Shown piece after piece: positions 37,920 to 46,983 of a stretch of 60,445 bases of DNA (within the stretch, counting starts at the first letter, position 1; every line of letters begins with the position of its first letter). This DNA comes from Gammaproteobacteria bacterium. Lineage in GTDB: Bacteria; Pseudomonadota; Gammaproteobacteria; Thiomicrospirales; Thiomicrospiraceae. A program made the position numbers and the translations under genes. The notes beneath the pieces were generated by a model. That model had not been told where the DNA came from and made no database searches. It saw nothing but the letters and a program-made list of their open reading frames with translations. The DNA is taken from assembly GCA_014763665.1 (NCBI GenBank), contig JACXUY010000004.1, positions 1 to 60,445 of the forward strand, written 5' to 3'.

Positions 37920-38779
37920 GGTTGTTCCTCTGAATTTTCAGTGGGTTTCTTAGCGTCCAAAACAATTAAGACTTCACGACTACTATTGAGCTTGGCTAAA
38001 GGTTGCGCAGTGATTTTCCAAAAAATGGCACCTGCTTGAGATTCAACATCGACCACCTCAGCAACGGGTAAACCACGGGGATAGCGACCGTCGATGCCTG
38101 AGGTTTCTAATAGGTCGCCTTCACGAATATTAGCGGTAGTGGGTAAAAATTTAAGCGTTAATTCGTCACTATCACCCTTGCCTTGTAAAATGCCTCGTGC
38201 CCCAGTACGCTGTACCATCACCGGAATTTGCGTGTCGATGTCGGTTATGAGAAGCAGATCACTTTCTTGGTAAGCAGTACTGATAATCTGCCCCATCATA
38301 CCCTGTGCATCCATAACGGGTAGTCCAACGGTTACGCCATCAGCCATGCCTTTATTCAGCTTTACCAAGCGTTTATAAGGACTGGGATTGTGGTCGACGA
38401 CCGAGCTGATTATCAGTTTGCCTTGATTGATGTGTGAAGAAACACCCAGTAGCATGCGTAAACGTTCGTTTTCTTTAACGATTTGCGCCGCTTGCTGTTT
38501 TTCATAGTTGAGCAATAACAGCTGGTTGCGTAATCGTTCTACTTCATTGCGCAGGCTAGCTTTATCGGTGATGACCTGATTGCCTTGTGAAGCCCAGTTT
38601 TCAGGCAATCGCGCAAGTTGCTCAATCGGTTGCATAAGCGTCGAGAGCACCATACGCACCTGCGTCATCAGTTGCGTTTGTTCGTCAACGATGAGCAGGG
38701 TTAGGGATAGTGCGCAGGCAATGAGAAATTGCCATTGATCGCGAGCGCTCACATTTTTGAGCGCTGAAACCAACATCAT
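37916..38779 (-). CDS. mreC: Rod-shape-determining protein MreC
   Basis: A periplasmic elongasome scaffold with one N-terminal membrane helix. The 287 residues contain a coiled coil (about 70-110; LRNEVERLRNQLLLLNYEKQQ), and a beta domain with SSVVDHNPSPYKRLVKLNKG, GVTVGLPVMDAQGMMGQI and ETSGIDGRYPRGLPVAEV, all hallmarks of MreC. It follows mreB by 15 bases. Confidence 0.95.
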   Translation of the reverse strand: MMLVSALKNVSARDQWQFLIACALSLTLLIVDEQTQLMTQVRMVLSTLMQPIEQLARLPENWASQGNQVITDKASLRNEVERLRNQLLLLNYEKQQAAQIVKENERLRMLLGVSSHINQGKLIISSVVDHNPSPYKRLVKLNKGMADGVTVGLPVMDAQGMMGQIISTAYQESDLLLITDIDTQIPVMVQRTGARGILQGKGDSDELTLKFLPTTANIREGDLLETSGIDGRYPRGLPVAEVVDVESQAGAIFWKITAQPLAKLNSSREVLIVLDAKKPTENSEEQP

Positions 38780-38794
38780 AGTGGTAAGTTACCC

Positions 38795-39856
<1,062 letters not shown>

Positions 39857-40053
39857 CTATGGCGTCGTGCGCCTGATCCTGTAGTCTAATTTTGCACTCT
39901 TTTACATTGTGTGCGATAAACCAAGCTATTTTACCGAAAAAATGACGAGCTGTGTTTTAAGAGTGAAGGCTTTAAACCGAAATAGACAACCCAGCATTGG
40001 CGATAACCGTTAAAATAGACCATTATTGTTATTACTGCTCGGAACCTTTCCCC

Positions 40054-41973
40054 ATGCCTTTACTGATGTTGCAAGAAGCACACCTCGCCTTTGGCGATAA
40101 TCCTTTATTGAATGCTGAAAACCTAAGCTTAGAAAATGGCGATCGACTAGGGGTGATTGGTCGCAATGGTGCGGGTAAGTCGAGCATGCTTAAAGTGCTG
40201 GCGGGCACTCAGCCTTTAGACAGTGGTTTGCGTGTGGTACAAAAAGACGTGAACATGGTTTATGTGCCACAAGAGAGCGTGTTTAGTGAAGGCGAGACCA
40301 TTCGCAGTGTGTTAACGCAAGGCGTAGCCGCGGTAGCTGCTCTGGTAGATCGCTATTATGCGGTATCGGCGGCGATGGCTGAGGATTACGAAAATGAAGC
40401 CTTAATGGAAGAGATGCAACACTTGCAGCATCAAATCGACTTGCGCGATGGTTGGCGTGTCGATGCTGCCGTCGATGAGGCGATTATGGGTTTTGGATTA
40501 GCAGGCGATATTTTGGTTGATGATTTGTCGGGCGGTTGGAAAAAGCGTCTGGCTATTGCACAAGCACTGATTGCTAAACCCGATGTGCTGCTACTCGATG
40601 AGCCAACCAACCACTTAGATGTGGCGGGTATCGAGGTGCTGGAGCAGACGTTAAAGAATTTTTCGGGTGCGGTTATTTTGATCAGTCATGATCGACGCTT
40701 TTTGGATAACACGGTTAATGGTTTGTTAGAGTTGGATCGCGGCGTATTGCGTCGTTATCCCGGCAGTTTTAGCGTCTATCAAGAACGTAAAGCAGCGGAA
40801 TTGGCCTCTGAGGAGGTGACTAACGCCTTGTTCGATAAACACTTAGCACAAGAAGAAGTGTGGATTCGTCAGGGTATCAAAGCGCGTCGCACTCGTAACG
40901 AAGGACGGGTGCGTCAGTTGGAACAGTTGCGTCGCGAGCGAGCTGAACGCCGCAAACGTCAGGGTATGGCCAAAATAGCGGTTGATACGGGTAAAAAATC
41001 GGGCGCGCTTGTGGCTGAATTAGAGAACGTGAATTTGGCTTACGATGGTTGGACGATTTTCAAAGATGTTTCTACATTAATTCAACGCGGCGATAAAGTC
41101 GGTTTGATTGGACCAAATGGGGTAGGTAAAACCACCTTTATTAAATTAGTGCTGGGAGAAATTCAGCCCGATAGGGGCACGGTTAAAACGGGAACGCAGC
41201 TACAAGTCGCTTATTTAGACCAGCAACGCGCGGTGCTGAATGATGAGGATATGCTCATTGATGCCGTGCGTGAGGGGAGTGACTTTATCGAAATCAATGG
41301 TCAGAAAAAACATATTTTGGGCTATCTCGAAGACTTCCTTTTTCCGCCGCATCGTGCGCGTGTCAAGGTGGGAAGTCTTTCTGGTGGTGAACGTGCCCGA
41401 CTGCTCTTGGCAAAACTCTTTACCAAACCGGCCAATATGCTCATTCTCGATGAGCCAACCAACGACTTAGACCTAGAAACCTTGGAGCTGTTGGAAGAGC
41501 TGATCCAGAATTACAAGGGTACGGTATTGCTGGTCAGCCATGACCGTAGTTTTGTTGATAACGTGGTGACGCAAAGTTTGGCCTTTGTTGGTGATGGTCG
41601 CATTGTTGAAGTCGCAGGAGGTTATGAAGACTGGGCGATGATTAAACACCAGTACGTGCCAGAGCCTCAAGCCGCTGCAGAAAGCCTCAAGCCGGTGAAA
41701 GCAGTAGATAGTGCTCCACTAGGGGTATCTCAACAATCAGTAAAAAAACCCAAATTATCATACAAAGAACAGAAGCAATTGGATACACTACCTGAGACCA
41801 TTGCCACATTAGAAGCAGAGCAAGCGAGTTTGGGTGAGCAGTTATCTGACCCAACCCTTTTCGCAGACAGCAGTAAAGTGCAGGCGATTCAGTTGCGTCT
41901 GCAGCAATTAGAACAGGAAATTGAGGCAGCTATGACAACTTGGGCAGAGCTGGAAGCCAAACAAGCTCTATAA
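40054..41973 (+). CDS. uup: ABC-F ATPase Uup
   Basis: A soluble tandem ABC ATPase of the ABC-F class that acts on ribosomes or branched DNA intermediates. The 639 residues have two ATPase domains (Walker A GRNGAGKSS and GPNGVGKTT; signatures LSGGWKK and LSGGERAR; Walker B LLLDEPTNHLD and LILDEPTNDLD), an interdomain linker and a C-terminal coiled coil (about 565-635) that is specific to Uup. ATG 40054 follows GGAACC. An in-frame ATG 57 bases upstream is less suitable. Confidence 0.93.
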   Translation: MPLLMLQEAHLAFGDNPLLNAENLSLENGDRLGVIGRNGAGKSSMLKVLAGTQPLDSGLRVVQKDVNMVYVPQESVFSEGETIRSVLTQGVAAVAALVDRYYAVSAAMAEDYENEALMEEMQHLQHQIDLRDGWRVDAAVDEAIMGFGLAGDILVDDLSGGWKKRLAIAQALIAKPDVLLLDEPTNHLDVAGIEVLEQTLKNFSGAVILISHDRRFLDNTVNGLLELDRGVLRRYPGSFSVYQERKAAELASEEVTNALFDKHLAQEEVWIRQGIKARRTRNEGRVRQLEQLRRERAERRKRQGMAKIAVDTGKKSGALVAELENVNLAYDGWTIFKDVSTLIQRGDKVGLIGPNGVGKTTFIKLVLGEIQPDRGTVKTGTQLQVAYLDQQRAVLNDEDMLIDAVREGSDFIEINGQKKHILGYLEDFLFPPHRARVKVGSLSGGERARLLLAKLFTKPANMLILDEPTNDLDLETLELLEELIQNYKGTVLLVSHDRSFVDNVVTQSLAFVGDGRIVEVAGGYEDWAMIKHQYVPEPQAAAESLKPVKAVDSAPLGVSQQSVKKPKLSYKEQKQLDTLPETIATLEAEQASLGEQLSDPTLFADSSKVQAIQLRLQQLEQEIEAAMTTWAELEAKQAL

Positions 41974-42046
41974 GTTTGACTGGATTGTTAATGCAGTGGT
42001 CTTTTCGCTAGGGTTATTATGCTTGCGCTAACTACAGGAAAAATCA

Positions 42047-43183
42047 ATGAAAACACAGTCTCACAATGAATGGCAAAATTTTTGCGCTTTTTGGCTGCAG
42101 CAGGGTTATGTTGTGGTTGAAGAGTGGCATGATGCGAAATGGGCTAATGCAACCTTGGCGCAGAGTGGGCAGCACGTATGGTTACGCATGCGCAAATCAG
42201 ATGAAAAGGTTACGGCAGCACAGCTCGACAAATTCATGTACAGCCTAGAAAGCCAGCAAGATCAGCAATTGATTGGTTGCATGGCTTCTAGTAAGGGTTT
42301 TACCAAGGCAGCGATCACGCAAGTGACGCGCGAAGCACCTGAACGATTGGTGTTATTGACTGAGCATAAGCAAAAAGTGGTGTCCGCTTACCCTTTCACG
42401 CAATTTAGTGAATCTCAGGCAATTGCTGCTTCTGCACCAGCTTATGTCGGTGTCTTTACTGCCAAAGGTGGTGTGGGTAAGACCACCATAGCAGCCCATT
42501 TAGCGGGCGCTTTTGCTTTGATGGGGCAGTCGGTAGTACTACTTGACCTAGATCCAGACCAAAATTTACGTAAACTCTTCGCACAAGAAAACCAACCGGA
42601 ATTGGCTGAGCTTCATGTTCCTGCGGTGAACAAACACGAAGCAGGTGCGATGATTCGCGTGTTAACACCCGAGCAGTGGCGTGAGAGTCAATATCCCGAT
42701 GTGCGCATTGTCATCGCCGATTGTTCACCAGTATTGTCCGAAAACCCAATTAAGCTAGTGAAGCGAATGGATGTGTGTTTGATGCCAACCAGTTTGAACC
42801 CGCTGGGTATTTCAAAACATGGTGATGTCATTCAGCGTACCTTTGCGCATATTCGCAGTATTAACCAAAAAGCGCGCCTGTTAGCGGTAATTAATCAGTT
42901 TGATGCCAGTAAAGCCTTTCAAGAGCGCAATGATGTCTTGCTGGCGTATTTGCAATCGGCATTAACAGACTATCTAAAGCAAGATGAACTGGCAACCCTC
43001 ATTCATCCCGATGAAGCCAAAATTCGTTACAGTCATGCCTTGCTTTATTGGGGATTTCATATCATTGAGGGCAGTGCGCCTCAATTGGCTTTCAAGCTGA
43101 CAGGTGGTCGCAGTTATCCGCGTAGTGATTTTTTGCAGTTGGCCGATGTTGTAGAACATACTTTGGCTTCTAGCAAAACCTAG
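42047..43183 (+). CDS. ParA/MinD-like ATPase with N-terminal restriction-endonuclease-like domain
   Basis: A two-domain protein of 378 residues. Residues 133-375 are a ParA-type ATPase with deviant Walker A KGGVGKTT (140-147), VVLLDLDPDQNL and IVIADCSP. Residues 1-118 resemble the Mrr-cat nuclease fold: GYVVVEEWHDAKW, a strand VWLRMRKS where QxK would stand, then IGCMASSKGFTKAAITQV and ERLVLLTEHK. The Q is replaced, so cleavage activity is doubtful. It is not next to parB or a chromosome origin. GGAAAAATCA precedes the ATG. It may position or sense DNA or protein cargo. Confidence 0.75.
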   Translation: MKTQSHNEWQNFCAFWLQQGYVVVEEWHDAKWANATLAQSGQHVWLRMRKSDEKVTAAQLDKFMYSLESQQDQQLIGCMASSKGFTKAAITQVTREAPERLVLLTEHKQKVVSAYPFTQFSESQAIAASAPAYVGVFTAKGGVGKTTIAAHLAGAFALMGQSVVLLDLDPDQNLRKLFAQENQPELAELHVPAVNKHEAGAMIRVLTPEQWRESQYPDVRIVIADCSPVLSENPIKLVKRMDVCLMPTSLNPLGISKHGDVIQRTFAHIRSINQKARLLAVINQFDASKAFQERNDVLLAYLQSALTDYLKQDELATLIHPDEAKIRYSHALLYWGFHIIEGSAPQLAFKLTGGRSYPRSDFLQLADVVEHTLASSKT

Positions 43184-43249
43184 TTGCTCTGTGAGGAACT
43201 TTTTGCAGCTGCCATAAGTGTATTTGATTACGAACAGGCTGACGCTTAG

Positions 43250-43443
43250 GGAAGGTCTGAATAATGGCTTCTGCTTCGCTGCGCTAAAGCGTCGCTTCTT
43301 ATTCAGACTTCCCATTTTCATTTTTGGGTTGGTGGAAGGACATTAAATCACGTGGTTACCTGTTTCTAAAATGCAGTCCTTCCCCCAACTTTAGTGCACC
43401 GCAAGGTGACACCCCCATCCCTTTTGTATTTTTCAGACCTTCC
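43250..43443 (+). mobile_element. MITE-like repeat, copy A (complete, TTAG duplication)
   Basis: A 194-bp non-coding element flanked by TTAG at 43246-43249 and 43444-43447. The inverted ends are GGAAGGTCTGAATAA and GGAAGGTCTGAAAAA, like those of IS5-family elements. Three hairpins can form: 43250-43312, 43334-43383, and GTGCACC-GCAA-GGTGACAC at 43394-43412. It is in the same orientation as copy C and opposite to copy B. Confidence 0.88.
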
Positions 43444-43487
43444 TTAGGTTACAATGATGACTTAATGAATCGTTTGGAGAGTGGTTT

Positions 43488-43973
43488 ATGTTTTCATCTA
43501 TAAAAAGTTTCTTGCAAGTGGCCCTGTTAACAGTGTCGGCTTTATTTTCAGCAGCGGCCTTATCCGCACCCGCAAAGGTGGTTTATCACGTCGATTTTAA
43601 TGATGTGACGCGTTATTCGGCAACCTTAACCTCTATTGCTAATATCATTACCGCTTATGAAGCAGAATTGCGTGATTATGAAGTGACTTTGGTGTTTGTT
43701 GGGCATGGTATTCGTTTTGTCACCGATGATGTACTTAAAGGTACACCTTATGCGACCAATGCCGATTTGGATAAGCGCCGTGCCGAATTAAAAGGACGTC
43801 TGGAAACCTTGGTTAAAGTGCGTGGTGTGAAAGCCTTGTTGTGTGATAAAACCCGTGACGAAATTGCGTTGGACAAAAGCAAAGTATATTCCATGGTGGG
43901 ATTGACTCCTTCAGGGGTTGCTACCATTGCCGACCTGCAAATGCAGGGCGCGGCTTACTTAAAAATTCAGTAA
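43488..43973 (+). CDS. Exported DsrE-family protein
   Basis: The 161-residue protein has a signal peptide (to about residue 27, SAAALSAPA) and a DsrE/DsrF-like fold: KVVYHVDFNDVTRYSATLTSI, VTLVFVGHGIRFVTDD and a loop with the single mature cysteine, VKALLCDKTRDE. Cytoplasmic relatives relay sulfur on cysteine; secreted single-Cys versions are common in sulfur-oxidising bacteria. GGAGAG stands before the ATG, and TACAAT at 43450 next to the repeat element may serve as its -10 box. Confidence 0.8.
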   Translation: MFSSIKSFLQVALLTVSALFSAAALSAPAKVVYHVDFNDVTRYSATLTSIANIITAYEAELRDYEVTLVFVGHGIRFVTDDVLKGTPYATNADLDKRRAELKGRLETLVKVRGVKALLCDKTRDEIALDKSKVYSMVGLTPSGVATIADLQMQGAAYLKIQ

Positions 43974-43997
43974 ACACCTTACGCGAGTTTATCATCG

Positions 43998-44156
43998 GTG
44001 TTTCAAGCAGCAGACTTGGGTCGTTGGTTAAGTAAAACCGATTTTGAAGCCGAGTTGCCGAGTTTGCGGGCCAATTTGTTGCAAGGTCTGGGAGTATTTT
44101 CAGCGTTTAAGTGTATTGAAAAAGTAATGAATAAATCAAAGAGCCCTTATGCATAA
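43998..44156 (+). pseudogene. Probable 5' remnant of a polyphosphate:AMP phosphotransferase gene
   Basis: A GTG-started frame reads VFQAADLGRWLSKTDFEAEL and PSLRANLLQ, close to the N-terminus I know for PPK2-class phosphotransferases (xFExAELGxxxSKxxFxxxxPxLRxxLLxxQ). After residue 31 the similarity stops and a short unrelated tail overlaps the cbbR start. No ATPase part (Walker motifs) exists in the window. It appears to be a deletion remnant. Confidence 0.5.
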
Positions 44157-45138
44157 ACCCATTCTTGGTCGTATCACCCGTGCTGCCACTCTTCGTCAGC
44201 TACAAGTTTTCGAGGCTTTGGCTCGCTTGAACAGCTTCACGCGTGTTGCTGAAGAAATGCATTTAACACAACCGACGATTTCCATGCAGGTTAAAAAGCT
44301 GGTGGAAGCGGTTGGCTTGCCGCTCACGGAGCAAGTAGGTAAAGAAGTTTATTTAACGGACGCCGGTCATGAACTGGCAGCCGTTTGTCGAGAAGTGCTA
44401 ACGGCATTTGAACACTTAGAAGAGCGCATTAATGACTTGAAAGGCTTAGAAGGTGGTCGAGTGCGTATTGCTGTTATTTCGACAGCGCAGTACTTTTTAC
44501 CGCAAGTGATTCAATCCTTTTTAGAACAATATCCCAACATTGCCATTGTGTTAGAAGTGGTTAACCGCGAGCATCTATTAGAACGTTTAGCGAATAACCA
44601 GGATGATATTTATATTCTGGGTCAACCTTCCGACTCCATTCCAGTGATGTCGGAACGTTTGGCCATTAACCCATTGGTTTTTATTGCGAAACGTGATTTT
44701 GATTTGCCCGATGGACGGCTATTATCGATTGACGACTTGGCTGGAGTGCCTTTTCTGATGCGTGAATCGGGTTCTGGGATTCGAGCACAGATAGAGCAAG
44801 TGTTTCGTCATATGGGTTATGAACCGAATGTGCGTATGGTGTTAGGGTCCAACGAGGCCATTCGTATGGGCGTGCTCTCAGGATTGGGTATTTCGGTTGT
44901 TTCGATGCACACGGTTAGGGAAGAGTTGAAACGTCGTGAATTACGTATTCTGCCCATTCATGGTTTCCCAGTCGAACGCTATTGGTATTTGGTTTGGCCT
45001 AAAGGCAAGGCTCTATCTTTGTCGGCGGCTCGATTTGTTGAAACCTTGCGTTTTCAGGCGATGGCGCTCGATGCGACCATAAGGCCGTTATTGGCGCGTG
45101 TACGTCGTGAACAACAGCAGGTCGCGAAAGAAGATTGA
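44149..45138 (+). CDS. cbbR: LysR-type regulator, CbbR-like
   Basis: A 329-residue LysR regulator. The helix-turn-helix lies at about 15-75 (TLRQLQVFEALARLNSFTRV, HLTQPTISMQVKKL), followed by GLPLTEQVGKEVYLTDAG, which is the CbbR version of the linker, and an effector domain to about 300. CbbR proteins switch RuBisCO (cbb) operons on during autotrophy. No cbb structural gene is in the window, so regulation is in trans or the target differs. It converges on sufE with two bases between stops. Confidence 0.82.
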   Translation: MHKPILGRITRAATLRQLQVFEALARLNSFTRVAEEMHLTQPTISMQVKKLVEAVGLPLTEQVGKEVYLTDAGHELAAVCREVLTAFEHLEERINDLKGLEGGRVRIAVISTAQYFLPQVIQSFLEQYPNIAIVLEVVNREHLLERLANNQDDIYILGQPSDSIPVMSERLAINPLVFIAKRDFDLPDGRLLSIDDLAGVPFLMRESGSGIRAQIEQVFRHMGYEPNVRMVLGSNEAIRMGVLSGLGISVVSMHTVREELKRRELRILPIHGFPVERYWYLVWPKGKALSLSAARFVETLRFQAMALDATIRPLLARVRREQQQVAKED

Positions 45139-45140
45139 CG

Positions 45141-45572
45141 CTAATTTAAATGGCTGTGCAGATGTTTAATCATATTGTACAAGCCATTGGCTCGACTGGG
45201 TGAGAGGTGTTGCATTAAGCCAATCTTGCCTAGGAAGTCTAAAGGTGTGGTTAATATTTCTTCTTTAGTGCGCCCATTGTAAACCCATAGAAGTAAGGCA
45301 ATCATGCCAGCGACAATGGAAGCTTCGCTTTTAGCACGAAGATAATAGCGACCCGCTTCGCAATCAATTTTTAGCCAAACTTGAGATTGACAGCCATGAA
45401 TTTGATTGTCTTCAGTTTGCCAAGCAGCATCGAATTCAGGTAGTTTCTTGCCAAGATCTATTAGGTATTGATAACGTTCTTTCCAATCGTTAAAAAAGGC
45501 AAAACGCTCAACCAATTGATCAATCGTAGTTTGAATATCGTTTTTGGGCGGGGTATTTACAGGATTATCCAT
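45141..45572 (-). CDS. sufE: SufE-family sulfur acceptor
   Basis: It accepts persulfide sulfur from a cysteine desulfurase (SufS/CsdA) for iron-sulfur assembly. The 143 residues hold the family core FNDWKERYQYLIDLGKKLP, the active-site loop HGCQSQVW with Cys61, and ASIVAGMIALLLWVYNGRT. No suf operon genes accompany it; solitary csdE/sufE genes are common. It diverges from the Tat-exported MBL gene. Confidence 0.94.
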   Translation of the reverse strand: MDNPVNTPPKNDIQTTIDQLVERFAFFNDWKERYQYLIDLGKKLPEFDAAWQTEDNQIHGCQSQVWLKIDCEAGRYYLRAKSEASIVAGMIALLLWVYNGRTKEEILTTPLDFLGKIGLMQHLSPSRANGLYNMIKHLHSHLN

Positions 45573-45597
45573 CGGCGACCTCTAAAAACCTTAATGG

Positions 45598-45672
45598 GAA
45601 GGGGGCTGGAGGAAGGGGTGCTGGGAAAATACAGTGACCATTTTATTTAGCTCTTCCACCAGAGATAAAAAA
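45598..45672. repeat. Possible worn copy of the dispersed repeat
   Basis: In the sufE-MBL gap GGAAGGGG-TGC, ACAGTGACCA, TTTATTTAG and CTTCCACCAGAGATAAAAAATAG occur in the same order as GGAAGGACTGC, AGTGACAG, TTTAATG and CCTTCCACCAAGCAAAAAATGAG in copy B. The termini are missing. It may be chance. A separate hairpin, CCTAAAAA / TTTTTAGG, follows at about 45685-45713. Confidence 0.3.
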
Positions 45673-45815
45673 TAGATCGGGGAACCTAAAAATGCGATGA
45701 AATCGGCTTTTTAGGAGTGTCCCATTGTCTAAATTACTCAGCTAAGCTACATTATACGCTGAATGTGAAATGCGTGCCACGCATGAAATGACAGAACAAA
45801 AAAGAGGAAAGTAAA

Positions 45816-46832
45816 ATGGGTAACACAGATTCAGTGTTAGGTTTGCAGCGACGTCAACTCATTAAAGGTGCATTGGCTGTGTCGGCAGGTATGGCAGGTT
45901 TTTCGGTACTGAAACCAGTCTATGCAGCCGACGACATGGTGGTTAAAGGCCCACGCGTTCCAGATGTCAAACCGAGCAAGGTATCTGCTCGTTGTCATGT
46001 TATCATCGCCAAAGACCCAGAGCCAACACCTGAGAATCAGGGTATGTTTTCCAACATGGGTTTTATCATCACGCAAAAGGGTGTCGTTGTTTTTGATTCG
46101 GGCGGCTCGGTACAAATTGGTGAAATGCTGATTCGTCAAATTAAGAAAATGACAGATAAACCTGTTGTTAAAGTTTTTAACTCTCACATGCATGGCGACC
46201 ATTGGTTAGGCAATCATGCCTTTGTGCAAGAGTGGCCCAATGTAGAAATTTATGCTCACGAAAACATGCATAAAGCAATCAAAGAGGGTGTGGGCGAGTT
46301 TTGGGTTAACATGCAAGCGCGTGCCACGAATAACGCAACAGCGGGTACCGTGATCACAGCGCCTAATCAAGTGTTAAAAGGTGGCGAAGTGTTCGATATG
46401 GGTGATACCTTATTGCGCGTTCATTATTATGGAAAATGCCATACCGATTCGGATATTTGTTTAGAAGTGACGGCCGATAAAACGGTTTATGCTGGCGATA
46501 TAGTGATGACCGGACGTGTTGCCAATATGGATGATGGTACCTATACCGGCTCAATTGAAGGTATTAAAAAACTGAAGGCCGATACGCAAGCGACTAACTA
46601 TGTACAAGGTCATTTTAAGTTTGGTCCTAAGCAAGCAGATATATATTTAGAGTTTTTAGAAACGCTATATGGTTCTGTTGTTGAATTTCAGAAGCAAGGC
46701 GTTGGACCTAGTGAGATGAAGGACAAAGTATTACCAAAGTTGAAGAAATATCGTGATTGGAAGGGCTTTGATGGTGTTATTGGTCGTTACATCGCCTTAG
46801 CTTATACCGAAGCAGAAGCAAATAACTTTTGA
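45816..46832 (+). CDS. Tat-exported metallo-beta-lactamase-fold hydrolase (SoxH-like)
   Basis: A 338-residue periplasmic protein with a twin-arginine signal (LQRRQLIKGALAVSAG, RR at 12-13; cleavage after VYAA). The MBL fold has HMHGDH at 124-129 for two metals, YYGKCHTDSDI for the next ligand, AGDIVM and GHFKFGP. It resembles the SoxH-like/quinoprotein-relay hydrolases often found near sulfur-oxidation or PQQ genes. The actual substrate is unknown. GAGGAAAG lies before the ATG. A strong terminator follows. Confidence 0.85.
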   Translation: MGNTDSVLGLQRRQLIKGALAVSAGMAGFSVLKPVYAADDMVVKGPRVPDVKPSKVSARCHVIIAKDPEPTPENQGMFSNMGFIITQKGVVVFDSGGSVQIGEMLIRQIKKMTDKPVVKVFNSHMHGDHWLGNHAFVQEWPNVEIYAHENMHKAIKEGVGEFWVNMQARATNNATAGTVITAPNQVLKGGEVFDMGDTLLRVHYYGKCHTDSDICLEVTADKTVYAGDIVMTGRVANMDDGTYTGSIEGIKKLKADTQATNYVQGHFKFGPKQADIYLEFLETLYGSVVEFQKQGVGPSEMKDKVLPKLKKYRDWKGFDGVIGRYIALAYTEAEANNF

Positions 46833-46856
46833 CCTGTTTTGATTGAGGTATCACTG

Positions 46857-46887
46857 AAAACCACTCCATTGTGAGTGGTTTTTTTTA
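46857..46887 (+). terminator. Rho-independent terminator after the MBL-fold gene
   Basis: AAACCACTC / GAGTGGTTT closes a CATTGT loop, and eight T residues follow. Confidence 0.92.
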
Positions 46888-46911
46888 TGAGTCGGTATCG
46901 TGTTTGAAAAT

Positions 46912-46939
46912 GAAAAGCCCGCGAATTTCGCGGGCTTTT
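46912..46939 (-). terminator. Rho-independent terminator of the lipoprotein gene
   Basis: GAAAAGCCCGCGAA and TTCGCGGGCTTTTC form a perfect palindrome with a T-rich 3' side on both strands. It lies 45 bases after the stop of the minus-strand lipoprotein and may also back up the preceding plus-strand terminator. Confidence 0.8.
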
Positions 46940-46983
46940 CAACAAGCTAACTCGTAAAATGATTAGCTTATATAGTCAATAAT

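Noticed and set aside
42047-43183. Reading the ParA-like protein as a plasmid partition system
   Set aside because: No parB, no centromere-like repeats and the location is among housekeeping genes.
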